Program-made: the position numbers and the translations under genes
Assembly (NCBI GenBank): GCA_009760855.2
Contig: WPIO01000006.1
Span: 1,955,001-2,019,000 of the forward strand
Length of the DNA stretch: 64,000 nt
DNA from: Cristatella mucedo
Lineage: Eukaryota > Bryozoa > Phylactolaemata > Cristatellidae
Direction: 5' to 3'
Part shown: positions 12,421 through 23,290 of the stretch, one piece after another
Layout of the letters: each line of letters opens with the position of its first letter
Numbering within the stretch: position 1 is the stretch's first letter
The notes under the pieces: generated by a model
What the model saw: the letters and a program-made list of their open reading frames with translations, nothing else
The model's database searches: none
What the model was told of the DNA's origin: nothing

Positions 12421-12834
12421 ATGATGCCGCCAGTGTATGAAGACCGATCACCGCTTGACCTCTGGATTGAACGCTTTGACGCCTGCGCGTCGGCAAACGG
12501 CTGGGACGAGGCATCTTGTACGAGCAAGGTACAAGCGTTTCTAGCGGGCGAGGCGCTCGTCGTATATCTGAAACTGGAAAGCGGGAAGCGAACGATAAAG
12601 GACACGAAGGAAGCGTTAGAGGAGGCGTTCTCGCCAGAGGAGGGCCGCGGTGAGTGCCTCCGCGACTTTGAATGCCGCGTCCTTCAGGACGGCGAGCCGG
12701 TGCGGAACTTTGTGCATGACTTGAAGCGCCTGCTCAGGCGGGCGATGCCAGACTTAATCGGCGCCGCAAAAAGAATCGCTCCGCTACCATCATTTCTTGA
12801 ACGGACTGCCGGTCAGTGTAGCCGCCACCATTGA
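12421..12834 (+). pseudogene. Retrotransposon Gag N-terminal fragment
   Basis: About 120 residues resemble the Gag region of Ty3/Gypsy elements. There is a PLDLWIERFDACASANGW opening, then LAGEALVVYLKLE, an ALEEAFSP block, and LRDFECRVLQDGEPVRNFVH, which is the usual 'F..R....E.V..F...L..L...A.P' pattern. The frame is lost near 12780. The neighbouring frame resumes with a NGLPVSVAATIEA-type sequence at about 12797-12900. Gag would package element RNA in a cytoplasmic particle; this copy cannot encode an intact protein. Assignment to Gag is by pattern only. Confidence 0.7.
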
Positions 12835-13299
12835 GGCTTCGCCGGACCGTACAACTCCAGCGGCCGCTCTGAAGCGAGCCACGGTTCTAACGGCTACGCC
12901 ACGAGGGAGCACGCACTCTACCGTATCGTCCGTCGAGCCTGCAGCCGGAGCGACCCGCGCGGAGTGTCGTCGACGAGCTTACCGCCCGCCTGGCCGCCGC
13001 GGAGACTGCGCCTCAGCGCATGCCACTGAAAGCGCCGGGCTCGTCGGGACGGGAGCTCGGACGAGAGCGTGCAGCGGTCCTAGCGGGCTCGGCGCGCTAT
13101 CGCGAGCGCTGGCAGGCAGGGTACTACGCGCTGGCCCGAAGTAAGTGCGCCGGGAAGTGCAGCGCTGGGAGCGCTCGGGCTTCGGCCATTGTAGCCCGCA
13201 ACTGTGCTAGCCGCAAAGTTACACCGACTTCCGGAGGACGGCCTCAGGGAGACGGGCGCGAGGCTCCGCGGCTGGCTGGCTGGGGGGCCGCGGGCCGAG

Positions 13300-13766
13300 T
13301 CTGGAGAGTCCTCTGCGCGGTACCGCTGCGCTTAGCGGGGCCGCAAGCGCGATCGTCGTGCGTGACTGTCGTCGTCGTCGGTGACAAAACTATATTAGCA
13401 TTGGTCGCCAGCGGTTCGGGCGCGTCACTAATTCCGGAAGAGACTGCCCGCCGCCGTATACACCCATTGTACCGACCGACCTGCAAGACGTTAAAGACGG
13501 CGGCCAATCGGCCTTTTCGGGCCATCGGACTATATGACCTACGGCTCGTTATAGAGGGCAGATCTGTGTGCCGGACCTTCCTCGTCGCGAGAGACCTTGT
13601 GGTTGACATGATCTTAGGACCGGTCGCAGTGGGCATCACGAATGACGCCGGCCGCCGAGAGGTCGTACATCTGGATAAAAAAAAAAGATTCGAGTTCCAA
13701 GACCACAGGAGTCTTCAGTCTAACCTTGACACGACCCTGAGTGGATCGAGCCGAACGACACGCTGA
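13300..13766 (+). pseudogene. Retropepsin-like protease fragment
   Basis: The frame opening at 13020 contains VTVVVVGDKTILALVASGSG and then GASLIPEE (about 13365-13445), followed by a PFRAIG and VVDMILGPVAVG region. This is the layout of retroviral-type aspartic proteases of LTR retrotransposons: flap region and a D-[FM]-ILG segment after the active site. The catalytic Asp of the expected V-D-[ST]-G motif is replaced, since the sequence reads V-A-S-G. The protease would be inactive. It lies in a different frame from Gag. Confidence 0.65.
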
Positions 13767-13770
13767 GACA

Positions 13771-13989
13771 CAGGCCTCGAATGCTGGCAGAGGGCCAGCT
13801 TATCGCCTGCTGAGGAAGTCGAGAGCACCGGAGAACCGACGGCGGCGCAAGTTTCGGGCCGCGAGCGGCGCCGCCCTCCTGCCAGGCTGGCGGACTGTGT
13901 GATTTATTAACATTCTAAGGGAGTAGGGCTGCTTTGTGCGCCTGGTGCTTGCTGGTGTTGTCATTAGCCTAGTGCCCCGACGCCGATGT
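13771..13989. other. No gene recognised
   Basis: Short interval between the retrotransposon fragment and a LINE B piece. It may include LTR remnants, but no terminal repeat could be paired by eye. Confidence 0.35.
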
Positions 13990-14154
13990 ACCGATGTAAC
14001 GTAATGTATGTCCGTCTGTAACTCCACAAAGTCATAAAGACTGCATGGGTGTTACGCAGGGGAGTTTTGTATAGCGCACTCACACAGCCTAAACGGATTT
14101 CGGTACGCATTCGGTAGCCAACAGACTTCGCCTCACGCAACAAAGAGAAAGTGC
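13990..14154 (-). mobile_element. LINE family B, short 3' fragment
   Basis: The tail (gtaacgtaatgtatg) and the first 150 bases of the family B 3' end are clear. The match stops abruptly at caacaaagagaaagtg. Confidence 0.85.
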
Positions 14155-15015
14155 TCCTCATCTGCGGCCACTAGTTGTAAGTAGTGAAGCGCTCTGACAC
14201 TACTGTACTCCGCGCACCTGCGGCAACTAGTTGAGACATCGACGTCTGCTGTGATTCGTCGAGCTCTCGTAAATGTATGTACGCGTTAAGAATAACACAG
14301 ATTGAATCTCGCTTCCGCTCACGTCCACGCTGTGTCTCCGCGAGACTTGACTAGCACTGCTGCAGCCAGAGCCACAGCAACGCGACACCGCCGAATTAGA
14401 ACCTATGAAATGGCCACAATAAGTCAAGACTTATGAGTATCGTGATCTATAATTGTGGACGAAAATGGTTAGTGTCTGACTTATGGCCTGGCTACTATTT
14501 TAAGGCCTCAGGGCCTGAGCGAAGTCGCTGTCTCTTGGAGCAATGGTCGGCTTGCCGGCCGGCGAGTCCTGGTGCGCGAGCTGCTGAAAGCTTGCAAGCG
14601 AGTCGGCTGGAAGTCGGCTGTCCTATCGCCCGTCATAAACAGGCTATTGTTTCGCTTTCTCCACTACGGCGTTGCTGTCGGCGCCGCGTGCGTGGTATCG
14701 AGCGCTGCCCTGTTGTCGTCGCCGGCGTATTGCGAGCTTCGGGCCTTTGCGCACTGCACTCGCTGGGCGGCAGCCCGAACTAGGGAGAGCCGTACGGCCA
14801 TAACAACCTGCGTGCGTCCATCGCGGCGACTTCGTTGGATTTTCGATAATCGGCACGCATTTTCTTAGGTCACCCGACGGCACACTAGCCACCCACCATC
14901 AACAACGCTGACGCTCACGGACTGCTCGATCATTCGATGATGCCATGGTCTAGCCATCTCAATCGGCCTTCTTCTTAACTGATGCATGCTGGGAGAGCCG
15001 CGAGCTCCGCACGAG

Positions 15016-15315
15016 TCACTGTTGCGCCTGCGCACCGCCGCCTGCGCTGCTTGCAGCGTCAGCTGAACGTCGTCTATCCCATCGCGCTCGCACGCAGATC
15101 GTTGCTCGTCGACGACACTTTTCCGTCACTTTCTCCGATGGACGGCTACTCTCGCCCGTGACGCGCCGTGGCTCAGGGCCGTACCGCCCGCCGCGAGCGA
15201 GCGCCCGCTGGCGGGCGACCGAGTTCCGCTTCGTGCCGGGCCGTCGTCTTCGTGCGACGTCGTCGAGGGATAACCTCGCGACTCTGTCGTCGCGAATCGA
15301 GGCGGCGCATCCCAT
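15016..15315 (-). CDS. Hypothetical 99-aa ORF with MGCAAS start (weak)
   Basis: I do not recognise this product. The ORF begins M-G-C-A-A-S, which fits the N-myristoylation consensus (Gly2, Ser6) with a palmitoylatable Cys3. Several membrane-anchored signalling proteins start this way. The remainder is Arg/Ala/Ser-rich, as expected of chance frames in GC-rich DNA. The ATG context is not strong (C at -3) and no convincing GT donor follows in frame, so a first-exon interpretation is unproven. It sits alone in a CpG-rich region with no neighbouring exon. Chance occurrence is the more likely explanation. Confidence 0.15.
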   Translation of the reverse strand: MGCAASIRDDRVARLSLDDVARRRRPGTKRNSVARQRALARGGRYGPEPRRVTGESSRPSEKVTEKCRRRATICVRARWDRRRSADAASSAGGGAQAQQ

Positions 15316-16100
15316 CAGCTGCGTAGGCTCCAGTACGTTCGTGAAGTGAAACGTCGCGAGTCTAATGTCGGACTCGCTGTGCCGCAGCCAGTCCGGGGCT
15401 CCTATCGCCTCTCCAACGTTTCAGTAGCTAGCTAGCGGCTTCCGTCTGCCTCGGTAGCAGCCATTGTCCTGCTCCGTTTGAGCTGGAAGAGCTCGGCGGA
15501 GACGGCTGCTAAAGTCTAACGAGTGATCGCGATCCGCGTACTCGGGCTAAATCGTGCGCCTCAGCGGCCACCCGCGCGCCATTCGCGCCGCGAAGAAGCT
15601 TCGCGGCGGTGCGAATTCACTTTCATAAATCACCGCCACGCATTTAGAGCGTCGCGAAGATTTGCAAAAAAACGTGCCCTACGGATTGCTGGTCGGCGCG
15701 CGACGGCTGCCGTGCACTCAGCCTTTGCGTAACTGGCGTAGCTGTCGGTGCCGGCGCCTTGGCGTAACCTCCGCGGCGCGCAGCCAAGGCCAAGGCCAAG
15801 GCCGGCTCGCTAGATGTTCCATTCGCTGAAATAACTAGAAATCCTCAAGCGGATTTGCGAATTCCGGGGAATTCCGACGGCTTCCACATAGCCAGCGAAT
15901 CGTCCTGCGAGAAATGCACTTCCGGAGGCGGCCTTCGCTAGTTTACGCCAGTTGCTGTTACAAGCGGGCGAAGCAGTAGCAATAGCAGCGATGGCAACGA
16001 GCCATTGTGCACCGGGCGTGCAGCCAGCTGACTGCCTTGACCCTTGTTTTACCGATAAATAATGTCAAGCAATCGCGCGTCCGAGGCGAGCTCTTTGAAA

Positions 16101-16137
16101 CGGAAGGAGCGGTCGGAGCATCCGACCGCTCCTTCCG
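16101..16137. repeat. Perfect 17-bp hairpin, 3-nt loop
   Basis: cggaaggagcggtcgga (16101-16117) is the exact reverse complement of 16121-16137, with loop gca. Confidence 0.95.
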
Positions 16138-16924
16138 ATCACAGCCGATCAGCCCTCGGACCTGATGTGAATCGCGCGCACCCGCGGCGAGCCGCGCGGC
16201 ACGCCCATTCAGCCAGCCGGGGGAGAATTGGCTGCCCTGTGCAAGGTCAAGGTAAAGATTGTGGAGGTCGTGCGCTCGGAGCAGCGTTCAGCCACGGACA
16301 CGCCTGCTGCAGCGTAAAGACGCTTACAGTCGACTCCGCGTATAAGAATATCGGATATATGAATAATCCGCTTTTAAGAATAGCAGTTCTGCGTCCCAGA
16401 TTGTATGCCCGACATTAGTCTCACACCACATGTATGGGAATACTATACATATAAATATCTATATAAGAATACCTATTTTCTGGCCTGAGCGTATTCTAGC
16501 AAGCGGAATCGGCAGCGTTACCTTGCCATTAACAATTTAAACATATATTTTAAAGATTTAATTTAAAAATTTCATCCTTGTACAGGTAGCTTTCTGTATC
16601 AATTCCTGTATGCCAAAATTTTTCTGCGTTGCAGAAGAGTCCCCCCCCCCCGCGCATTGCATCTATGAAGGCGGCATCCGAGTTATTTGTTTTTTGGTCC
16701 GTTCCTGATTGGTCGGCTTTCTCAGAAGTCTCCGATCTACCACCAAGAAGTAATCCGCCCGGTTAATTCCTCGATTCCGGCCCGCGAGACACCGATCCTT
16801 CCCATCAGCCACCAGTCCCCGCCCAAATCTACAAAACTGATTACGTAGCCTCAAGTTCTAGAGGTTCTCGACTCCAAACGTAAGCGTTGCTTTAGGCTCC
16901 ACAAGCGACAAATACAAAAATATA

Positions 16925-17020
16925 TAATTTATTTTTATAGCTCCCTAAGAGAACTTAATCTCTATTCATGAGCTTCACATATGCCACTGAAGTCCCTTCC
17001 ACAACCTCGGGTATCAAATG
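16925..17020 (-). mobile_element. SINE family 2, tail-proximal fragment
   Basis: The minus strand reads agctcatgaatagagattaa gttctcttagggagctata and ends in an A/T-rich tail, matching the family 2 / LINE A shared 3' end. Confidence 0.6.
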
Positions 17021-17029
17021 CATTAATAA

Positions 17030-17290
17030 TAATAAAAATAATAAATGTGTATAGCGCCATCATAGAACTGAATCTCTTTCTAGGCACTTTATAAATGCTG
17101 TATAGAAAGCATTACCAAGCGATCGGTGGCAACATCCGCAAGCAGCAGGCATAGTGTAAGCAGGTATGTGCACGCGAAGGGCGAATCGCAAAGACACCAC
17201 AATGCTATAATAAACAGGTGCGTTTTAAGCTTCTTTTTAAATGCCGTTATGTCAGGAGACGTTATGACGTGCGTCGGCGGGGAGTTCCAG
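17030..17290 (-). mobile_element. LINE family A, diverged 3' fragment
   Basis: Starts with an (ATA)n tail, then the tagcgccatcatagaactga variant of the family A end. It extends to the ggggagttccag region that encodes the C-terminus of the ORF. It meets an inverted copy at 17295. Confidence 0.85.
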
Positions 17291-17294
17291 CCAT

Positions 17295-17632
17295 TAGCCT
17301 GGAACTCCCTCCCGACCTGCGTCAGAACATCCCCTGACCTGACGACATTTAAAAGGAACTTAAAAACACACCTATTTAGGACAGCATTTAGTGGGTCCCT
17401 GTGATTCGTCCTTCACGTGCTTATGCGTGCTGACACTGTACATGCTGCCACTAACCACCTATGCATGCCGACCCTGTGCATGTCACCCCTAACCATGTTA
17501 TTCATTTTGTTTGTTTTTCAAGCATGATTTTACTTACCATTCAATTGCATTTCCCTTTGCAGCAAATGTAAAGCGCCTAGAAAGAGACTAAGTTCTCTGA
17601 GGGCAAGTACACTATTATTATTATTATTTGGC
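17295..17632 (+). mobile_element. LINE family A, 3' fragment
   Basis: A well-preserved 3' end on the plus strand. It runs from the NSLPTCVRTSPDLTTFKRNLKT coding segment (17306-17404) through the untranslated region to a (TTA)n tail at 17610-17630. It lies head-to-head with the fragment at 17030. Confidence 0.92.
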
Positions 17633-17646
17633 AATAAAAAAAATCC

Positions 17647-17802
17647 TAGCTGATTAAACAGCCTCTTTTTGTATAGCGACAGAAGAGCCTTTACGGCTAT
17701 CACCACCGCTTGCAGTGGCGATAAAGGATCGCCCACCGCAGGAATCGAACCCACGACCTCGGGACCGAGGTCGTGAAAGCAACCGCCTTACCTAGTGTGC
17801 CC
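17647..17802 (-). mobile_element. tRNA-derived SINE, family 1
   Basis: Minus-strand copy. B box gggttcgattcctgcggtgg, body ggtgatagccgtaaaggctc and tail ggctgtttaatcagcta are all clear. Its 5' head stops at a LINE A piece starting at 17803. A minus-strand open frame runs from the LINE into the SINE, which is only a fusion artefact. Confidence 0.88.
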
Positions 17803-18262
17803 ACATCAGCAAGAGGGAGGGTATAAACCGTGAAAAGAACCGGACCTAGCACGGAGCCCTGAGGTACTCCATATTTCAGAGGTACTTCAGATGATCTTTG
17901 TCCATTCACGTCAATACTCTGGAGTCTCCCACTGAGATAGGACCTGAACCACTGCAGAGCAGTGCCAGTGGTGCCCAGGCGAGATGAGAGGCGCTCTAGA
18001 AGAACTTTGTGATCGATGGTGTCAAAAGCTGCCGAAAGATCGAGCAAAACAAGCAGAGACACTCTACCCATGTCTGCATTGATAAGTAGGTCGTTGTATA
18101 CCCTAAGCAATGCTGACTCTGTGGAGTGATTAGCTCTTAAGCCAGACTGGAACGTACTAGCAAGGTGTGAGGTTTCGATATACGAGTTCAGCTGGTCCGC
18201 CACGACCCGTTCCAGTGTCTTTGATAGGAATGGTAGAAGGGAGACTGGGCGGTAGTTGCTCA
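17803..18262 (-). mobile_element. LINE family A, reverse transcriptase fragment
   Basis: The minus strand encodes NYRPVSLLPFLSKTLERVV, LLVLLDLSAAFDTIDHKVL (motif A) and GVPQGSVLGPVLFTVYTLPL (motif B) without interruption. It is very close in sequence to the longest copy (19985-20442), so it is a relatively recent insertion. Confidence 0.93.
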
Positions 18263-18299
18263 AGTCATCTATGGACAATACGCCTTGACGCTAGCCAAC

Positions 18300-18732
18300 G
18301 TCCTTGACGAGTTTGCACCTCTGACTTAACCACAGGTCTATCTGTCTGTCCGTGATGCCCTTTGGTTTACGGCTGAAATAAATGAGTAAGAAGCACTTGA
18401 GACCGTCGACTTGAGGAGACTGCTAAAAACCTGGGTCTCACTGTCTATCGCCTGGCACATGAAGGTTATCACAGCATTGAGTCGTTCCTTTGTGATTCGA
18501 ACTTTATATGCTTATGCGTGCGTGCTGCCACTAATCATACTTGAATGCTGACCCCGTGCACGGCACCCTTAACCGTGTTATTCTTGTTACTCATTAAGCT
18601 TCATTGAGCTGCCACTAACCTCGTTGCTCGTGCTTCATTTGCAACAAATGTAAAGTGCCTAGAATGAGATCGAGACCTCCGAGGGAGCTATATGAAATGC
18701 ATTATTATTATTATTATTATTATCCTTATTGC
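18300..18732 (+). mobile_element. LINE family A, old 3' fragment
   Basis: A diverged plus-strand copy. The last 250 bases follow the family A untranslated region (gattcga, gcttatgcgtgc, gctgccactaa). It ends agtgcctagaatgagatcga with a (TTA)n tail at 18702-18722. Confidence 0.75.
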
Positions 18733-19395
18733 GGGTTATATCAATCAATTGTAGCTGAGATCAAGTCAAAATTTTATAGAGAAGTAATGGTATCGCATGA
18801 CGCAGATCAAGCAGCCAAGAATGCTCGTGTCCAAAATCGACAGTCGTCTTAAGCACTCCCGAGCAAGCATACCACGCAGTGATCCGAATGGCTCTTTTTC
18901 AGAGCTTTTCAATTCACCAATAGATAAGATATAATGAATTAGGAACTCCATCCGTGCACTACCGTCGATGCAGGACTGCCGCTCCTCATCGCCACAATCT
19001 TCTTATCCGGCCCCCGTACGTGCCTCTCTCTACTGAAGTGATCACTAAAGTTGTCTCATAGGCTAAACATGCTAAGCACCAGTTTAACGTCTAGATCCTG
19101 TCCCAGCAGCAGCAGCAGCAGTTCTCCTTACGATCCTCATTGACCTGCTTTGCTGCACAGTATTTATATATAACAATTATTGTAAATATGTCGCTGGCTA
19201 TCGGCGAATTCCCTTACCACCTGACCGCGGCAATAGTCAGGCCTTCAAGTAAAAAGCCTACCGTACGGCGCCTACTAACGAGGCTTCTTGAGAATTTAAG
19301 TAATTCTCATCCAGTCTCCCTTCTTCTGCAATTCTTATCCAAGACATTCGACCGAGTCTGTAGCCAAGAGACTACGCGATTTACCAATTCATGAG
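18733..19395 (+). mobile_element. Old LINE family A relic (upstream RT region)
   Basis: Frames near 18733-18800 read CGLYQSIVAEIKSKFYRE. Frames near 19180-19390 read VNMSLAIGEFPYHLTAAIV and LSNSHPVSLLLQFLSKTF. These match the linker and N-terminal reverse transcriptase region of the intact-looking copy downstream, but with deletions and frameshifts. Confidence 0.75.
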
Positions 19396-21570
19396 ATCTT
19401 GCTAGCTAGTTCCAAAGACGATACAAAAGATCCGGACTAACTGTCCATCGACAGACATATGAAGACTACTGTAGGTCGTACCAATCGATCCTAGCAAAGG
19501 CTAAGTCTAGCTTCTATAGAAACATTGTTGAATCACAGATGCACAATCCAAAAATGCTGATGTCGACAATAAACCATCTCAACCGTTCCCAGGTTAGCTC
19601 CTTACCAGATGATCCTTGTGATGATCTAGCCGATCGCTTCTCTCGATTCTTTGTGCAGAAGATAGACAAAATCAGGGAATCCATCCCTGCGATGACAACC
19701 TTCCTACTAGAATGCTGTTCCTCGGTTCCTGGCTGCGCCTCAATGTCTGCATTTAAACAGGTCACCAGTGATGTAGTCCTAAAGCTCGTATCTCAATCAA
19801 AGAAGACAACAAGTCCACTGGACCCTATTCCCACTGTCCTGCTCCTACGTTGCATTGATCTGCTGCTGCCATGCATAACCAGCATCATTAATATGTCATT
19901 AGCCTCAGGTCAGGTCCCAGCACCTTTCAAAAAAGCTGTAGTCAGGCCACTTCTCAAGAAAGCTACACTAGACCAAGAGAACTTAAGCAACTACCGCCCA
20001 GTTTCCCTTCTACCATTCCTATCAAAGACACTGGAACGGGTCGTGGCAGACCAGCTGAACTCGTATATCGAAACCTCACACCTTGCTAGTAAGTTCCAGT
20101 CTGGCTTTAGAGCTAATCACTCCACAGAGTCAGCATTGCTTTGGGTATACAACGACCTACTTAGGAATGCAGACATGGGTAGAGTGTCTCTTCTTGTTTT
20201 GCTCGATCTTTCGGCAGCTTTTGATACCATCGATCACAAAGTACTTCTAGAGCGCCTCTCATCTCGCCTGGGCATCACTGGCACTGCTCTGCAGTGGTTC
20301 AGGTCCTATCTCAGTGGGAGACTCCAGAGTGTTGACGTGAATGGACAAAGATCATCTAAAGTCCCTCTAAAATATGGAGTACCTCAGGGCTCTGTGCTAG
20401 GTCCGGTCCTTTTCACCGTTTATACTCTCCCTCTCGCTGATGTGATTGCCAAGCACAATCTAGGCTTTCACTTCTATGCGGATGACACTCAGTTGTACCT
20501 TTGCTTTGATCCCTCCCAGCCTTCGAGCACCTCAAATTCTCTCAACTCACTTGCTGCATGCATTGATGACATCCGATCATGGATGGCAGCAAATTTTCTA
20601 AAACTAAACGATGATAAAACTAACTTACTAGTTATGGGCAAACCTAGTGTTATTCAGAAATTGGAAAGGCTGACTTTCAAAATTGGCTCTGCCAGCATAT
20701 CTCCAGTTGCATCAGCTCGAAATCTAGGTGTCATATTCCAAAGCGACCTCTCGTTAGACGACCACATCAGCTCCACAGTCAAATCAGCCTATTTTCAGCT
20801 TCATAACATTGCTAAAATTAGGGCTTGTTTAGATAAGGACACCACGTCCAAGTTGGTCCATGCATTCGTGACATCTCGTCTCGACTTCTGCAACTCACTG
20901 CTTACTGGCCTACCAGCATGTGCGATCAGGTGATTGCAGCTGGTGCAAAACTCTGCAGCTAGGCTTGTCTGTCGTGAGCGTCGCAGTTGCCACATTACTC
21001 CACTTCTCGCCGACCTGCACTGGTTACCAGTCAAGCAACGTATTGACTTCAAGGTTTTGTCGCTCACTTTTAGGTCTCTTCATTCTATGGCTCCAGCCTA
21101 TCTTTCAGATATACTACCCCATCAGGCAAAGCATCGTACCACTCGCTTTTCGGAATCCAACAGTCTAGAAATACCTCGTACAAACCTTAAATCCTTTGGA
21201 GACCGTGCATTTAGTTCGTATGCTCCCACAGCCTGGAACTCCCTCCCGACCTGCATCAGAACATCCCCTGACCTGACCACATTTAAAAGAAACTTAAAAA
21301 CATACCTATTTAGGACAGCATTTAGTGGGTCCTTGTGATTCGTCCTCGATGTGCTTATGCGTGCTGACACTGTTCATGCTGCCACTAACCACATTTGCAT
21401 GCTGACCCAGTGCATGTAACCCCTAACCATGTTATTCATTTTGTTTGTTTTTCAAGCATGATTTTACTTACTATTCTATTGCGTATCACTTTGCAGCAAA
21501 TGTAAAGCGCCTAGAAAGAGATTAAGTTCTCTGAGGGCGCTTTATCAAGTGCAATATTATTATTATTATT
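19396..21570 (+). mobile_element. LINE family A, longest copy
   Basis: A CR1/L2-like non-LTR retrotransposon, 5'-truncated so that the endonuclease domain is missing. It contains the linker and reverse transcriptase ORF (19410-21338) and a 3' untranslated region. The end reads gcgcctagaaagagattaag ttctctgagggcgctttatc with a (TTA)n tail at 21557-21570. It serves as the reference for the other family A copies in the window. Confidence 0.93.
19410..21338 (+). pseudogene. LINE reverse transcriptase ORF with one in-frame stop
   Basis: The frame is open from 19410 (just after a TAG) to 21338 except for TGA at 20931-20933. Motifs are in order: a linker (LAKAKSSFYRNIVESQM), then NYRPVSLLPFLSKTLERVV, motif A LLDLSAAFDTIDH near 20200-20240 and motif B GVPQGSVLGPVLF near 20377-20415. 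Motif C FYADDTQLYL follows near 20472-20502, then the thumb/connection and a C-terminal region ending in TAFSGSL. Catalytic YADD is intact. The enzyme would copy element RNA at a nicked chromosomal target. Related copies at 9526 and 24937 have CGA at the stop position, so a single CpG C-to-T change explains the nonsense codon. Upstream endonuclease sequence is absent. Confidence 0.92.
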
Positions 21571-21989
21571 CAAGAGCTGGCCATTTCGCGGAAACTACCC
21601 TGCTTTGAATCTACGGTGGCCTTCTGAGCAATACTTACTAGGGTACGGCCTTGCTACTGATACTCCAGGATCAATCAGTGCCATCTGACGCTATTTTTCC
21701 ACCACATCCTTCAGGATCACGTTTACGCACGCATAGATATCACTGGCGTGGTGCTAAATTGGGTTACGTCCAACCTCAGTGAGATATGTCCGAGTGTCAA
21801 TGTCGACGGCAGATGTCAGACATTTAGGTAGCCACGAGATGATTACTGCTCTCACTGCGGAATAGCTTCGCCGAGTCATTGTAGAAGTAGTATTATGGTC
21901 ACGAAAGACAACGCTGAGCCATCTTGCCGCGTGACGGAAGTACGCCATCTTGCCTCGTGACGGAAGGACGGGCGGAATTTCTCTTTTTA
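21571..21989. other. No gene recognised
   Basis: Unique-looking sequence between LINE copies. It contains a short direct repeat (gacggaagtacgccatcttg versus gacggaaggacgg near 21935-21970). No coding signal is seen. Confidence 0.4.
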
Positions 21990-23290
21990 ATTAGTAGAGA
22001 TTAAGGTATGGAATGCCTCGGGGCTCGGTCTTAGGCCATCTCTTCTTTTCACTCTTGACACACTCCATGCTCTCTATACTCTATACTCTGGCTAATGTCG
22101 TCTCTAAATGTCATTGTGGCATCTCGACGACGCCGATGGCACCCAGCGATCATACCTATCGTTGGGCCTTCCTAATTCTAGCTCCTCCATTGAATCGCTT
22201 AATTTCCTTTCTGCCTGCAACGACGATATTTGTGTTTTTATGGCCGTTAATAAACCAGCCCATACTATTACTGTTAGGCTATTAGGCCAATAAATCGTAG
22301 GGCTTAGCCCGAAGCGTCGCCCGAAGACCGAACCATCGAGATTGGTTCAGCTAGCATCAGAGCGCGGCTACTGCCCGTAATCTAGGCATCATATTGCTCC
22401 AAAACGACCTGTCATTAGATGAGCGAATTGCCTGCCTCTACACTTAAGTCGGCTTACTTACAGTTAATAAACAGCGCCAAAATACCTGCATACCTGCTTA
22501 GGTGTGAGTGCGACGGCCAAGCTAGCTCAAGCGCTTCAAGCGACACCGACTCTAGATCGCTTGTACTTCCCTTAGTTCTGGACCCCTGGCTTGCGCTTTT
22601 GTCGTCTGCAACTAGTGTCCAGCTTATCGGCTCGTCGTCAGGTCTGTCATTAACAGCACACCCGCCGCACCGCACCACTTCTGTCAAAGCATCACTGGCT
22701 TCCTGCCAGGCATTGGGTCAAGGTCTTCAGGATTGTCGCTTAGGCTTCCAGGCTCTCTTCACGCGCTTGCACCAGCCTACCTAACCGACCTCCTCGTGTC
22801 CTCATCCGGTCACGTGCTCTCGAACCATCCGCTGCTCAGCATCTAGTCATCTTACTGCCCTCTGCACTAAATTGAAATCGATTGATGATCGAGCCTCCAG
22901 CTCGGAGGACGCTCTGGAACTGTCCAATCCACGTTCACTACCACAGTCACTGACCTATAATGACCTAGCATCTTTTAAGTCTCAGCTAAAGACGCGTGTG
23001 CCGATCATTATTTCCATCATTCCAGTCAACTTGACTTTTCTTTTTCGGTGCGTGATTTGCGTACTTACACGAACACGATTCAGAGCATGTCTCTAGCTAC
23101 AGGTCGTAAGTATCTTCACGTTTGATCTGGTGGCCTGCTGGCCTAAGCATGACGGATGCTTGCTTGCTTTGCAAGCTTGATACCAAACACGGCATTAACC
23201 CTTTCTATGCAGCGAGCTGTAAAGGGCTAGTTAAACATAGCGTTCTCTTAGGGCGCCATACAAACTACTTATTATTAGTAGTATTATTTT
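21990..23290 (+). mobile_element. Highly decayed CR1-like LINE
   Basis: Plus-strand fragments include PRGSVLGHLFF (motif B, near 22013-22045). Near 22375-22500 are frames equivalent to ARNLGIILLQNDLSLDE and STLKSAYLQLINSAKI. The end resembles family A: tgtaaagggctagttaaaca followed by gttctcttagggcgccatac and a (TTATTAG) tail at 23266-23290. Many stops and indels mark it as old. Confidence 0.7.

Larger units (their letters stand above)
12400..13770 (+). mobile_element. Decayed Ty3/Gypsy-type LTR retrotransposon fragment
   Basis: Consecutive plus-strand frames resemble Gag and then a retropepsin-like protease, in the order expected of a Ty3/Gypsy element. The frames shift at least twice (around 12780-12800 and again before 13300). 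No reverse transcriptase or integrase follows, and I could not delimit LTRs. LINE B fragments lie on both sides. Confidence 0.7.
14155..16924. other. CpG-rich unique segment, no firm gene
   Basis: GC-rich sequence from about 14480 to 16320, becoming AT-rich after 16420. It contains a 17-bp perfect hairpin at 16101-16137, a C10-type run near 16640 and a small 'caaggc' repeat near 15785. The only ORF worth a note is the minus-strand one at 15016-15315 (separate entry). Confidence 0.45.

Noticed and set aside
17700-18278. Continuous minus-strand ORF of 192 codons
   Set aside because: It is a LINE A reverse transcriptase fragment read through into a SINE; not a host gene.
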